64,000 bases of DNA from an uncultured Selenomonadaceae bacterium (GCA_905234175.1 CAJOGX010000008.1:1-64000); one strand, 5' to 3'. Shown: positions 1 through 7,616, numbered from the stretch's first letter. Program-made: numbers and translations. Notes: generated by a model from the sequence alone, not told the origin.

Positions 1-18
1 TTGAATTTGAGCTTCCAT
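1..18 (-). CDS. 5' end of an unidentified gene running off the window
   Basis: The first six codons of a minus-strand gene (M-E-A-Q-I-Q) lie at the left edge. An ATG at 18-16 is preceded, 8 nt upstream, by AAGGAGGG (complement of 27-34), a near-ideal Shine-Dalgarno site. That spacing is the only reason to call a gene. Nothing can be said about its product. It is divergent from the plus-strand promoter at 63-91. Confidence 0.55.
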
Positions 19-62
19 ATAAAAAACCCTCCTTACAGTAAAAGCCAACAAGGTCAAGAAAG

Positions 63-91
63 TTGACAATCAACCGCAAGCAGGGTATAAT
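63..91 (+). promoter_or_regulatory. Perfect sigma-70 type promoter
   Basis: TTGACA (63-68), a 17-nt spacer and TATAAT (86-91) match the vegetative consensus exactly. Transcription should start near 98. The -35 box lies inside a small palindrome, TTGACAATCAA (63-73), and the sequence AAGGTCAAG occurs just upstream (50-58) and again at 175-183. The first annotated gene downstream on this strand is hemA, but a terminator-like hairpin lies between them. Confidence 0.8.
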
Positions 92-97
92 CCATTT

Positions 98-214
98 ATC
101 TTAAGATTATTTTTAACCCTACTTTACGGTAGGTTGTTTTAGAAGATACTATTATTATAAACGGTTAGGATAAAAAGGTCAAGGAAAATTTCGCCGGTAA
201 CAGGCGATTTTTTT
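98..214 (+). ncRNA. Candidate small RNA or hemA attenuator leader
   Basis: This is the stretch between the consensus promoter and an intrinsic terminator. It has no ATG-started ORF and is AT-rich. It contains a hairpin with arms CCTAC (118-122) and GTAGG (129-133), extendable to about 7 bp with one bulged C. The predicted transcript is about 115 nt. It could be a free-standing small RNA or a leader whose terminator attenuates hemA. I do not recognise it as a known riboswitch or RNA family. Confidence 0.4.
191..214 (+). terminator. Intrinsic terminator upstream of hemA
   Basis: TCGCC (191-195), loop GGTAACA, GGCGA (203-207), then seven T (208-214). The stem is short but GC-rich and directly abuts the T run. 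It lies 57 nt before the hemA start, so it ends the upstream transcript or acts as an attenuator. Confidence 0.6.
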
Positions 215-271
215 GTGCCTGAAATGAAAAAAGCAAACGAAGAAAAAGTCAAAGCAATGGAGTGAGCGGGA

Positions 272-1516
272 ATGCGGTTGCGGGCATTGGGGCTGAACTA
301 TCGGACGGCGCCGGTGGAAGTGCGTGAAAAGTTTTCGCTGAGCAGGGAGGCGGTGCGGCGCGGCCTAGAAAATCTGGAGGAGTACGACGGCTTGAGCGAG
401 GCGGTGATACTTTCGACGTGCAACCGGCTGGAAGTCTACGCGGTGGCGGCGGAGGGCTGCGAGCTGAGCGTGAAAAATTTTCTGGCGGACTTAACGGGCG
501 GCGTGGACGAAAAATATTTGTACGAATTTGGCGGGGAAGAATGCGTGCGGCATCTTTTTGAAGTGGCGGCGAGTCTGGACTCATTAGTTTTGGGCGAAGG
601 GCAAATTCTGTCGCAGGTCAAAGACGCGTACGCGCTGGCGAAGGAAGTCGGGGCGACGGCGACGATTTTGAACACGCTGTTCCACAAGGCGATAGCGTCA
701 GGAAAAAGCGTGCGGGCGGAAACGAAAATCGCGTACAGCTCGGTTTCAGTTTCGTCGGCGGCGGTGCAGCTTGCGGCGGAAAAGCTGGGCGGTCTGGCTG
801 GAAAAAAGGCGTTAATCTTCGGCGCAGGGAAAATGGCTCGGCTTACGGCGCAGCATTTAAAATCGCGCGGGATTGGAAAAATTTTCGTAGCGAACCGGCA
901 TTTGGAGCGGGCGCAGGAAATGGCGCTGGAAATCGGCGGGGAGGCTGTGCCGTGGGAAGAAGCCCTGCCTGGCGCGGCGGAAATCGACATAATCATAACG
1001 TCGACGGGCGCGCCGCACTACGTAGTTAAGCCGTGGCAGACACAGCAGCTCATGACGAAACGCGGCGGGCGCGGAATTTTTTTCATAGACATAGCAGTCC
1101 CGCGCGACGTAGATCCGGAGGTTGGGAGAATCCACGGCGTGACGCTTTACAACATAGACGATTTGGAAGCGGTCGTGGAATCGCACGTGGCGGCGCGGCG
1201 GCTCGAAGCGGAATCTGCGCGGAAAATAATCGAAGCGGACGTGGCGGCGATGATGGAGCGGTTCAAATCGCTGAAGTTCCGGCCGCTCATGGCGGATTTG
1301 TCGAATCGCGCGGAAAAAATTCGCGAGCGGGAACTCAAAAGAATTTCGGGTAAGCTGACGGATTTGAGCGAGGAGGAACGGCGCGCGGTTGAGCAGATGA
1401 CGCGGAAAATCGTGCGGAAACTTTTGCGGCTGCCGATGATGAAACTGAACGCGTCGGCGGGCACGCAGGAGGAAAATTTCTACGCCGAGGCGGTAAGGGC
1501 GCTGTTTCGCGAATGA
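272..1516 (+). CDS. hemA: Glutamyl-tRNA reductase
   Basis: HemA reduces glutamyl-tRNA(Glu) to glutamate-1-semialdehyde, the first committed step of C5-pathway tetrapyrrole synthesis. The 414-residue product has the family landmarks in order: an N-terminal GLNYRTAPVEVREKFS stretch, STCNRLE with the catalytic Cys near residue 50, the segment SLVLGEGQILSQVKDAY, and a Rossmann NADPH-binding site (ALIFGAGKMA) near residues 173-182. Length is normal. The ATG is preceded by GGAG at 259-262, 9 nt upstream. The stop overlaps the next start (ATGA), so it is translationally coupled to an ECF ATPase. No other hem gene is adjacent. Its product would feed the cytochrome c operon at the far end of the window. 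Confidence 0.96.
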   Translation: MRLRALGLNYRTAPVEVREKFSLSREAVRRGLENLEEYDGLSEAVILSTCNRLEVYAVAAEGCELSVKNFLADLTGGVDEKYLYEFGGEECVRHLFEVAASLDSLVLGEGQILSQVKDAYALAKEVGATATILNTLFHKAIASGKSVRAETKIAYSSVSVSSAAVQLAAEKLGGLAGKKALIFGAGKMARLTAQHLKSRGIGKIFVANRHLERAQEMALEIGGEAVPWEEALPGAAEIDIIITSTGAPHYVVKPWQTQQLMTKRGGRGIFFIDIAVPRDVDPEVGRIHGVTLYNIDDLEAVVESHVAARRLEAESARKIIEADVAAMMERFKSLKFRPLMADLSNRAEKIRERELKRISGKLTDLSEEERRAVEQMTRKIVRKLLRLPMMKLNASAGTQEENFYAEAVRALFRE

Positions 1517-2334
1517 TTAGCGTTAAGAATTTGCGGCACGTTTACAGGACTGCGAACGGCGAACGGCTCGCGCTGGACGGGATAAATCTGGAAATTGCTG
1601 ACGGGGAATTTCTGGCGGTGATTGGAACGAACGGTTCCGGCAAGTCGACGCTGGCGAAACATTTCAACGCGCTTTTAAAACCGACGGCGGGGAAAGTTTA
1701 CGTGGACGGCCTTGACACGGCGGCGGAAGAAAATTTGTGGCGCGTGCGTGAAAAGGTCGGCATGGTCTTTCAAAATCCCGATAACGAAATAGTAGCGGCG
1801 ATAGTCGAAGACGACGTGGCGTTCGGGCCGGAAAATTTAGGGATAGCGCCGGAGGAAATTCGGCGGCGGGTAGATTTGGCGCTGGAAACTGTCGGAATGA
1901 CGGGCTACAGAAATTTTTCGCCGAGCAAACTTAGCGGCGGGCAGAAACAGCGGATAGCGATAGCGGGCGCGGTAGCAATGCGCACGAAAATAATCGTGTT
2001 CGACGAGCCGACGGCGATGCTTGACCCGCAGGGGCGGCGCGAAGTTCTGGCGACGATAAAAAAATTGCACGCGCAGGGCTTGACGGCGGTTTTAATCACG
2101 CATTTCATGGAGGAAGCGGCGGCGGCCGAGCGCGTGGCGGTAATGGCGGCGGGGAAAATTTTAAAAGTCGGCGTGCCGCGCGAAATCTTCTCAGACGTGG
2201 CGGGAATGAAACGGCTTGGGCTGGACGTACCGGCAGCGGCGGAGCTCGCGGAAAGGCTGAGGCGGCGCGGTTTCAAACTGCCGGAAGGAATTTTGACTGC
2301 GAAAGAATTGGCGGCAATTTTGAAAGGAAAATGA
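1513..2334 (+). CDS. ecfA1: Energy-coupling factor transporter ATPase (EcfA1 type)
   Basis: This is an ABC ATPase of 273 residues that would power uptake by an ECF vitamin or metal transporter with EcfT and an S component. It has Walker A GTNGSGKST near residue 39, a Q-loop in VFQNPDNEIVA, signature LSGGQKQRIAIAG and Walker B IIVFDEPTAMLDP. The QNPDNEIV wording is typical of EcfA1 (CbiO1). It starts within the hemA stop codon. A CgeB-like gene separates it from its partner EcfA2. No ecfT is visible anywhere in the window, so the membrane scaffold must be encoded elsewhere. Confidence 0.9.
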   Translation: MISVKNLRHVYRTANGERLALDGINLEIADGEFLAVIGTNGSGKSTLAKHFNALLKPTAGKVYVDGLDTAAEENLWRVREKVGMVFQNPDNEIVAAIVEDDVAFGPENLGIAPEEIRRRVDLALETVGMTGYRNFSPSKLSGGQKQRIAIAGAVAMRTKIIVFDEPTAMLDPQGRREVLATIKKLHAQGLTAVLITHFMEEAAAAERVAVMAAGKILKVGVPREIFSDVAGMKRLGLDVPAAAELAERLRRRGFKLPEGILTAKELAAILKGK

Positions 2335-2336
2335 GT

Positions 2337-3389
2337 ATGCGATTTCTGGTAACGACTCCTGGCGATATTCAGGTTCAGGCTATCGCTAACGCCGTTTTGG
2401 ACGAGCTGAAAAATATTTTCACCGGCGCGGAAATTGAGCTGGTTGTCATAGCGGATTTTCACCTGAAGGCGACGTATTTTGAGCGCAGAATGAATAATAT
2501 CGGCTTAAAAAACTACAAGAAAATTTATTACGAAAAGTTGACGGACGAGTTTCGCGAAAAGTGCCGGCAGTTCAGGCCGGACTTCATATTGATTCTTGGC
2601 GGCGTCATTGACCACGCGAAGATGATGGAATTTCTGGCGCAGAACAAAGTTATTCTGTGGCTGTGGGATTCGTACAGGCGTTTTTCGGGGCTGATAAATA
2701 TCGTGCGGTCTTCCAACGAGATTTTCTGTTTTGAGTACGAGGACGTTGACGAGCTGCGCGAAAAATTTGACGTACTGATTGAGTATCTGCCGCTGGGCGC
2801 GAATGAAAAAATTTATTATCCGGCGGAGTGCGAGCGCGACGTTGATATTTCGTTCGTGGGCGCGGCGTACAAGGACAGGATTAAGTTTTTGGAAAAAGTT
2901 TGCGCGCGGGCGCTAGAGGAAAACTGGTCGGTGAAAATTGCGGGGCCGTTCCTTGAGCACCGGCACATTTACAAGCGCTGGCTGTTCAAAGTGCGCAATT
3001 CGCACCTGTCGAAGTTCCTGTGGAAAAATTACTGCACGCCGGCGGAGGCGGCTGACTTGTACCGCCACAGCAAAATCTGTCTGAACCTCAACACGATTGG
3101 GCACCACAGCCTGAGCCCGCGAACTTTTGAAATCTGCGCAACGGGAAGTTTTCAGCTGATGAACGGCGGGCAGGCGGCGCATGGGCTGATGAATCTGGAA
3201 ACGGATTTGGTGACGTTCGACGGGCTGGAAGATTTGATAGCGAAGATAGAATTTTATCTGGCGCACGACGAACTGCGGGAAAAAATCGCGCGGGCGGGCT
3301 GCGAAGCGGTTATGGCGAACTGCACGCTGAAAAAATCTGTGGCGAAATTGTCGGCGACTTCGGAAATCATGAAAGAGGCGGCGCGGTGA
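2337..3389 (+). CDS. CgeB-family glycosyltransferase-like protein
   Basis: The product (350 residues) resembles the CgeB/'spore maturation protein' family: an N-terminal Rossmann-like half (LVTTPGD...; FILILGG...) and a C-terminal GT-B half with YRHSKICLNLN and LSPRTFEICATG, the segment that binds a nucleotide-sugar in this family. An acceptor cannot be predicted. Two ATGs are possible, 2331 (overlapping the ecfA1 stop) and 2337. I chose 2337 because AAGGA then has an 8-nt spacer. The 3' end overlaps the GTG start of ecfA2. It is thus embedded between the two halves of an ECF ATPase pair, which is unusual. Confidence 0.75.
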   Translation: MRFLVTTPGDIQVQAIANAVLDELKNIFTGAEIELVVIADFHLKATYFERRMNNIGLKNYKKIYYEKLTDEFREKCRQFRPDFILILGGVIDHAKMMEFLAQNKVILWLWDSYRRFSGLINIVRSSNEIFCFEYEDVDELREKFDVLIEYLPLGANEKIYYPAECERDVDISFVGAAYKDRIKFLEKVCARALEENWSVKIAGPFLEHRHIYKRWLFKVRNSHLSKFLWKNYCTPAEAADLYRHSKICLNLNTIGHHSLSPRTFEICATGSFQLMNGGQAAHGLMNLETDLVTFDGLEDLIAKIEFYLAHDELREKIARAGCEAVMANCTLKKSVAKLSATSEIMKEAAR

Positions 3390-4210
3390 TTGACGTTAAA
3401 AATGTCAGCCACACGTACGCTGTCGGGACGCCGTTCGAGAAAACTGCTCTGCGCGAAATTTCCTTCAGCGTGAGCGAGGGCGAATTTCTTGCGATAGCTG
3501 GGCACACGGGTTCCGGCAAGTCGACGCTGATTCAGATTATCGCAGGGCTGATTAATTTGCAAAGCGGCGCGGTTGAAGTTGACGGCGAAAGTGTCAGCGT
3601 TCAGACGGCGCGGCGGAAAATCGGAATTGTTTTCCAGTACCCTGAGCACCAGCTCTTTGAAGAAACCGTGGCGAAGGATATAGCGTTCGGACCGAAAAAT
3701 TTTGGATTAGCTGAGGCGGAAATTTCAAAGCGCGTCGAGGAAGCGATGAAATTTGTGGGGCTGGAACTTTCGCTGAAGGACGTTTCGCCGTTTGAACTTT
3801 CGGGCGGGCAGAAACGGCGCGTGGCAATCGCAGGAATTTTAGCGCTGAAGCCGAAATATCTAATACTTGATGAGCCGACGGCGGGGCTCGACCCGAAGGC
3901 GCGGCGGAATTTGCTGGCGGAAATAAAAAAGCTACACCGCGCGGGAATGACGATAATTTTCGTGTCGCACTCGATGGAGGACATAGCGAATCTGGCGAGC
4001 CGCGTGGCAGTTCTCGCGCAGGGGAAAATTTTATTTGACGGGGAACCGCGTGAACTTTTCGCGCAGGAAAAAATTTTGGACGCTGCAGGTTTACTGCCGC
4101 CGCCGGTAACTCAACTCATGCTTGAATTGAATCGCGCGGGCTTGAGCGTAGACGCCGGAGCGATAACGCTGGACGAGGCGGAACGCGAAATTCTGCGCCA
4201 GTTAAAATAA
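3386..4210 (+). CDS. ecfA2: Energy-coupling factor transporter ATPase (EcfA2 type)
   Basis: This second ECF ATPase (274 residues) would form the heterodimer with EcfA1. It has Walker A GHTGSGKSTL near residue 39, VFQYPEHQLFEETVAKDIAFGPKN (the EcfA2-type Q-loop), LSGGQKRRVAIAG and Walker B YLILDEPTAGLDP. The start is GTG at 3386 with GAGG seven nt upstream, overlapping the preceding stop. Family operons usually continue into ecfT, but here the next gene is an unrelated YbjN-like protein after 20 nt. Confidence 0.92.
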   Translation: MIDVKNVSHTYAVGTPFEKTALREISFSVSEGEFLAIAGHTGSGKSTLIQIIAGLINLQSGAVEVDGESVSVQTARRKIGIVFQYPEHQLFEETVAKDIAFGPKNFGLAEAEISKRVEEAMKFVGLELSLKDVSPFELSGGQKRRVAIAGILALKPKYLILDEPTAGLDPKARRNLLAEIKKLHRAGMTIIFVSHSMEDIANLASRVAVLAQGKILFDGEPRELFAQEKILDAAGLLPPPVTQLMLELNRAGLSVDAGAITLDEAEREILRQLK

Positions 4211-4230
4211 TTTACGGGGAGGAAATTTTT

Positions 4231-4689
4231 ATGGAAGAAACAGAAGAAGTTCGCCTGAACTACGCAGAAATTATCAAAAACTCATTCGAGCAGAACGACT
4301 GGAACTTTACATTTAAACAGATTGACGATGAAATTTTTTTCTCGCTGCCGCTAGGTGCAAAAAATCTGCCTGGCTTAGACGTTAAACTGATAGTTGATAC
4401 CGACGGCGATTGCAAAATTCGCTGCTACCTTGCTAAGGGCGTCGCTGAGACAAGGCGCGTGGAAATGCTGGACGTGCTCAACTCGCTCAACACGCGTTAC
4501 CGCTACGTCACGCTTTCCATGGACTCAGATAATGACGTTCTGGCGTCGTACGACTTTCGGATTTTCGGCGACGCTGAGACTGCTGATCGGCAAGTTGGCG
4601 CCATGATTTTTATTGTCAGCCGCATTATGGATAAGTGCGTTCCGAAAATTATGCGCGTTATCTGGAGCGGCGACGAAGACGAAGATTAA
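4231..4689 (+). CDS. YbjN-like domain protein
   Basis: A 152-residue acidic cytoplasmic protein with no signal peptide. The alternating strand-helix pattern (FKQIDDEIFFSLPLG; a polar helix MLDVLNSLNTRYRY; and a C-terminal helix IFIVSRIMDKCVPKIMRVIW) resembles the YbjN/type III secretion chaperone-like fold, whose members are thought to act as chaperones or sensors. The match is structural rather than motif-based. GGGGAGG lies 11 nt before the ATG, and a terminator follows the stop, so it closes the hemA-ecf run. Confidence 0.55.
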   Translation: MEETEEVRLNYAEIIKNSFEQNDWNFTFKQIDDEIFFSLPLGAKNLPGLDVKLIVDTDGDCKIRCYLAKGVAETRRVEMLDVLNSLNTRYRYVTLSMDSDNDVLASYDFRIFGDAETADRQVGAMIFIVSRIMDKCVPKIMRVIWSGDEDED

Positions 4690-4699
4690 CTTTACCCTG

Positions 4700-4724
4700 A
4701 CCGCTGAGGAGGCGGTTTTTTTTT
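4700..4724 (+). terminator. Intrinsic terminator
   Basis: ACCGC (4700-4704), loop TGAGGAG, GCGGT (4712-4716), followed by a run of T. It ends the hemA-to-YbjN transcript. Confidence 0.75.
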
Positions 4725-4735
4725 GCAAAATGTGC

Positions 4736-4764
4736 TTGCTTTTTTCAACGTATCCATTTACAAT
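4736..4764 (+). promoter_or_regulatory. Promoter of the GH32 gene
   Basis: TTGCTT (4736-4741), a 17-nt spacer and TACAAT (4759-4764) lie between the upstream terminator and the GH32 start, giving a leader of about 47 nt. Confidence 0.6.
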
Positions 4765-4817
4765 ATTACAAATGCGACTCCGCAAATTTTCAGAAATTTT
4801 AAAAGGGAGGTTTTCAC

Positions 4818-6332
4818 ATGGCACTTCCACCCGATGAACAAATTCAATCTTCCAAATGGTACCCGAAATATCACGTCGCCCCGCCGCACGGCTGGCTGAA
4901 CGACCCGAACGGCTTCTGCTGGTACAAAGGGCAGTATCACATTTTCTATCAGCACCACCCCTATTCCGTCGACTGGGGTCCAATGCATTGGGGACATTCC
5001 ACGTCCAAAGATTTCTGCAGTTGGGAACATCAGCCAATCGCCATTGCGCCAGGCGCGTTTTCTGAAGGGCATGAATGGTACGATTGGGACGGCTGCTTCA
5101 GCGGCTGCGGTTTCGAGTTCGAGGGAAAACTCTGGCTCATGTACACCAGCCAGCGCTTCAACGGTCCTGGCGGCGTAAATTCTTCCGCGCCCAATCCTTC
5201 CGGCTACAATCCTTCCGGCAGCGCGGGCGGCGGCAACGTCACTGAGCGTCAGTGCTACGCCTATTCCGAAGACGGTATCCACTTCACCAAGTACGAAAAA
5301 AATCCCGTCATCGACATTCCGAACGGCCACCCAATTATCGCCAATATCGACTTCCGCGACCCGAAAATCTGGGAACACAACGGCAAATATTACTGCGTTA
5401 TCGGCAACAGAATCCACGACCGTTCCCGCACGCAAATCGTCCTTTTCGAGTCCAGCAATTTCTTCGACTGGACTTACAAATCCGTCGTCGCAATTTCCAA
5501 GCCGGATTATTCCGAAGGAACTATGTGGGAATGCCCTGGCTTCGCGCATTTCGGTGACGATTACGTTATGATTATTTCGCCGCAGCACGTCCCGCCGCAG
5601 GGGCGCCTTTTCCACAATATTCATCAGGCCGGCTACATGGTCGGCAAACTCGATTACGACCAGGGAGTTTTCACGCACGGCGAATTTTTCACGTTCGATT
5701 ACGGCTTCGACTTCTACGCAACCACGATGATGAAACACCCCGATACCGGCCGCTACTTTATTATCGCGTGGATGGCGGCGTGGCAGAGTCCCTTCCCCGA
5801 ACAGGCTGACGGCTGGGCAACCATGCTCACAATTCCGCGCGAACTCAAAATGCGCGACGGCAAAGTCCTTACCGTTCCGCCCGAAGAACTCAAAGCCCTC
5901 CGCAAAACTCAGAAGCACTACGAAAATCTCAAGCTCGACAAGGCTACCAAACTCGACGGCGTTAAAGGCAGCGTCGGCGAACTCGTCGTCAATATCGACG
6001 CGAAACAGGCGTTTGAAATTGACCTGCGCGTCGGCGAGAGCGACAACGAAAAGACCATGTTCAGCTACGAGCCCAACGAAAGAGTTTTCGCGCTTAACCG
6101 CGACTTCGCTGGCGCCGGCGGCAAGGGCGTTCGCGAATTTGAAATTGCTCCGTGCGATAATCTTGAACTGCGCGTCTTCCTCGACACTTCGTCAATCGAA
6201 ATTTTCATCAACGACGGCGAATACGTCACGACGACCCGCGTCTACCCCAAATCCACGTCCGACGATATCGTTTTCATTCCGAAGGCCGGCACGCTCGAAA
6301 TTAAATCTGTCGACTATTACAGCTTTGAATAA
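4818..6332 (+). CDS. Glycoside hydrolase family 32 (sucrose/fructan hydrolase)
   Basis: GH32 enzymes hydrolyse beta-fructofuranosides such as sucrose, sucrose-6-phosphate or fructans. The 504-residue protein has the three catalytic blocks: WLNDPNG with nucleophile Asp29, RDPKIW near residue 180 (transition-state Asp) and WECPGF near residue 237 (acid/base Glu), followed by a C-terminal beta-sandwich. There is no signal peptide, so a cytoplasmic sucrose-6-phosphate or short-fructan hydrolase is more likely than a secreted levanase. A GGGAGG site precedes the ATG. Codons are strongly C-ending, suggesting good expression. No sugar transporter or repressor is adjacent; it is a monocistronic unit with its own promoter and terminator. 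Confidence 0.92.
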   Translation: MALPPDEQIQSSKWYPKYHVAPPHGWLNDPNGFCWYKGQYHIFYQHHPYSVDWGPMHWGHSTSKDFCSWEHQPIAIAPGAFSEGHEWYDWDGCFSGCGFEFEGKLWLMYTSQRFNGPGGVNSSAPNPSGYNPSGSAGGGNVTERQCYAYSEDGIHFTKYEKNPVIDIPNGHPIIANIDFRDPKIWEHNGKYYCVIGNRIHDRSRTQIVLFESSNFFDWTYKSVVAISKPDYSEGTMWECPGFAHFGDDYVMIISPQHVPPQGRLFHNIHQAGYMVGKLDYDQGVFTHGEFFTFDYGFDFYATTMMKHPDTGRYFIIAWMAAWQSPFPEQADGWATMLTIPRELKMRDGKVLTVPPEELKALRKTQKHYENLKLDKATKLDGVKGSVGELVVNIDAKQAFEIDLRVGESDNEKTMFSYEPNERVFALNRDFAGAGGKGVREFEIAPCDNLELRVFLDTSSIEIFINDGEYVTTTRVYPKSTSDDIVFIPKAGTLEIKSVDYYSFE

Positions 6333-6356
6333 AATTTTTTCGCCTCAGGTTTTCCA

Positions 6357-6381
6357 GCTCGCTTCGGCGGGCATTTTTTTT
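6357..6381 (+). terminator. Intrinsic terminator of the GH32 gene
   Basis: GCTCGC (6357-6362), TTCG tetraloop, GCGGGC (6367-6372), then A and nine T. Its T tail is also the start of a 35-bp direct repeat. Confidence 0.8.
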
Positions 6382-6404
6382 TGCGCAGATTAAATTTTGA
6401 TTAA
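6369..6404 (+). repeat. Direct repeat, copy 1
   Basis: GGGCA, nine T, then GCGCAGATTAAATTTTG and ATTAA. It matches 6882-6916 except for one extra T. The copies lie 513 bp apart and bracket the AT-rich secreted-protein gene. The repeat covers the end of a terminator and an AT-rich stretch just upstream of a promoter in both places. Confidence 0.85.
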
Positions 6405-6418
6405 AAATTATACAGCTC

Positions 6419-6448
6419 TTGACAAATAAAGAAAAACTATATTAAAAT
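6419..6448 (+). promoter_or_regulatory. Promoter of the small secreted-protein gene
   Basis: TTGACA (6419-6424), an 18-nt spacer and TAAAAT (6443-6448). The AT-rich end of the direct repeat lies directly upstream and could act as an UP element. Confidence 0.65.
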
Positions 6449-6480
6449 TTGTAAAATTTAACTGAAAGGAGGAACTCAAA

Positions 6481-6849
6481 ATGATTAGAAGTAAAATTTT
6501 GCTGACGATGTCGCTCATTATAGCACTGGTATTTTCTATTGGGATTTTTGATTCTGCGACGGCTAATGCTAACAGAAAACTATTACTCGTAAAATCTGAT
6601 ATGTATAAGGCGCGAATTATTACGGGAAATATTTCTACAATTAGAGTAGCGTTTACAAATAAGAGCACTAGCCTACCGATAATATTTCAAATTGAAGGTT
6701 TGCCAATTACAGGTCTCGCACCAGAAGAAACTAAGTATGTTGATTTGAGAGGAAATACCGTCTACTATATTGGTCTTAGTGCTAGTAATCAAATTGGAGC
6801 TTATGTAGAAATCAATGTAAGTGACGGTTCAGTAGTTGATGGCTGGTAA
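6481..6849 (+). CDS. Small secreted protein of unknown function
   Basis: The 122-residue product starts with a classical signal peptide: Arg and Lys at positions 3 and 5, a hydrophobic core of about 15 residues, and a likely cut after ATANA near residue 30. The mature part (about 90 residues) is beta-rich with no Cys or recognisable domain. AAAGGAGG precedes the ATG. Base composition is clearly more AT-rich than the neighbours, with codons such as AGA, TTA and ATA, and the unit (promoter, gene, terminator) lies between two copies of a 35-bp direct repeat beside a tRNA gene. This suggests acquisition. I do not recognise the family. Confidence 0.75.
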   Translation: MIRSKILLTMSLIIALVFSIGIFDSATANANRKLLLVKSDMYKARIITGNISTIRVAFTNKSTSLPIIFQIEGLPITGLAPEETKYVDLRGNTVYYIGLSASNQIGAYVEINVSDGSVVDGW

Positions 6850-6866
6850 ACTTGTACGAATTTTAT

Positions 6867-6894
6867 CCCCAATTTTGGTTGGGGCATTTTTTTT
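6867..6894 (+). terminator. Intrinsic terminator
   Basis: CCCCAA (6867-6872), six-base loop, TTGGGG (6879-6884), then CA and eight T. It ends the secreted-protein gene. Confidence 0.8.
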
Positions 6895-6916
6895 GCGCAG
6901 ATTAAATTTTGATTAA
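6882..6916 (+). repeat. Direct repeat, copy 2
   Basis: Second copy of the 35-bp repeat at 6369-6404, again spanning the T tail of a terminator and the AT-rich region ahead of a promoter, here that of tRNA-Pro. Confidence 0.85.
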
Positions 6917-6920
6917 GCGC

Positions 6921-6948
6921 TTGCCAAAAAATTTTTACGTGCTATAAT
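6921..6948 (+). promoter_or_regulatory. Promoter of tRNA-Pro
   Basis: TTGCCA (6921-6926), a 16-nt spacer and TATAAT (6943-6948). A TG one base before the -10 makes it an extended -10. The tRNA 5' end is 9 nt downstream. Confidence 0.7.
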
Positions 6949-6956
6949 TCGATTAT

Positions 6957-7031
6957 CGGGGTTTAGCGCAGCTTGGTTAGCGCGTCTGCCTTGGGAGCAG
7001 AAGGTCGTGAGTTCAAATCTCACAACTCCGA
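6957..7031 (+). tRNA. tRNA-Pro (anticodon UGG)
   Basis: A full cloverleaf can be drawn: acceptor CGGGGTT paired with AACTCCG (7024-7030), D arm GCGC-AGCTTGGTTA-GCGC, anticodon arm TCTGC-CTTGGGA-GCAGA with anticodon TGG, T arm GTGAG-TTCAAAT-CTCAC and discriminator A (7031). CCA is not encoded (CTA follows). No terminator separates it from the secreted-protein gene that starts 29 nt later. Confidence 0.95.
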
Positions 7032-7059
7032 CTATTTTATTCTTGAAAGTTTGAGTGCC

Positions 7060-7587
7060 ATGAAAAAATTTTTTGCAGGAATAATTTTCAGCGTGCTGGT
7101 GGTCGCGCAGCTTTTAGTTTCCGCCGCCGTGCCGAAGATAAATTATCAGGCTTACGTTGAAAAAATTGGCTGGCAAAATCCCGTCAGCAACGGCGAAACT
7201 GCCGGAACTACGGGTCAGTCTCAGCGCATTGAGGCGCTTAGAATTAATCTTGCTGGCGTGGAATACTGCGCACACGTTCAGAATATCGGCTGGCAAGAAT
7301 GGAAAAAGTCCGGCGAAATTTCTGGGACGACGGGAAATAATTTGCGCATGGAAGCCGTCCGCATTCGTCTGACTGGCAGCGCGGCTGAGGAGTTCGACGT
7401 TTACTATCGCGCGCACGTTCAAAACGGCGGATGGCTGGGATGGGCTAAGAACGGAGACCCCGCGGGAACTGCCGGTGCCAAGCTGCGTATGGAGGCTCTG
7501 CAGATTCAGGTTGTCCCGAAAGGCACTTCCGTCAACAGCGGCGGCAGGGCTTTCTACGAGCCGAGAAATAATTTGCCTACAGTTTAA
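7060..7587 (+). CDS. Secreted protein with three hydrophobic-W (ChW) repeats, paralogue 1
   Basis: The 175-residue product has a signal peptide (MKKFF, a hydrophobic core, probable cut near SAAVP) and three tandem repeats of about 45 residues of the form YxAxVxxxGWxxxxxxGxxAGTxGxxxRxEAxxIxL. This is the clostridial hydrophobic W pattern, found in extracellular proteins and proposed to mediate surface or substrate interactions. ATG 7060 is chosen because everything upstream in frame runs through the tRNA and because paralogue 2 begins with the same MKKFF. The Shine-Dalgarno is weak (GAAAG). It probably relies on read-through from the tRNA promoter. Confidence 0.85.
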   Translation: MKKFFAGIIFSVLVVAQLLVSAAVPKINYQAYVEKIGWQNPVSNGETAGTTGQSQRIEALRINLAGVEYCAHVQNIGWQEWKKSGEISGTTGNNLRMEAVRIRLTGSAAEEFDVYYRAHVQNGGWLGWAKNGDPAGTAGAKLRMEALQIQVVPKGTSVNSGGRAFYEPRNNLPTV

Positions 7588-7616
7588 ATTTTTACGAAAG
7601 GAGTTACCTGCTCAAA

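Noticed and set aside
40-190. CtsR operator near the left edge
   Set aside because: AAGGTCAAG occurs twice but 125 bp apart, not as the adjacent tandem GGTCAAA repeat CtsR needs.
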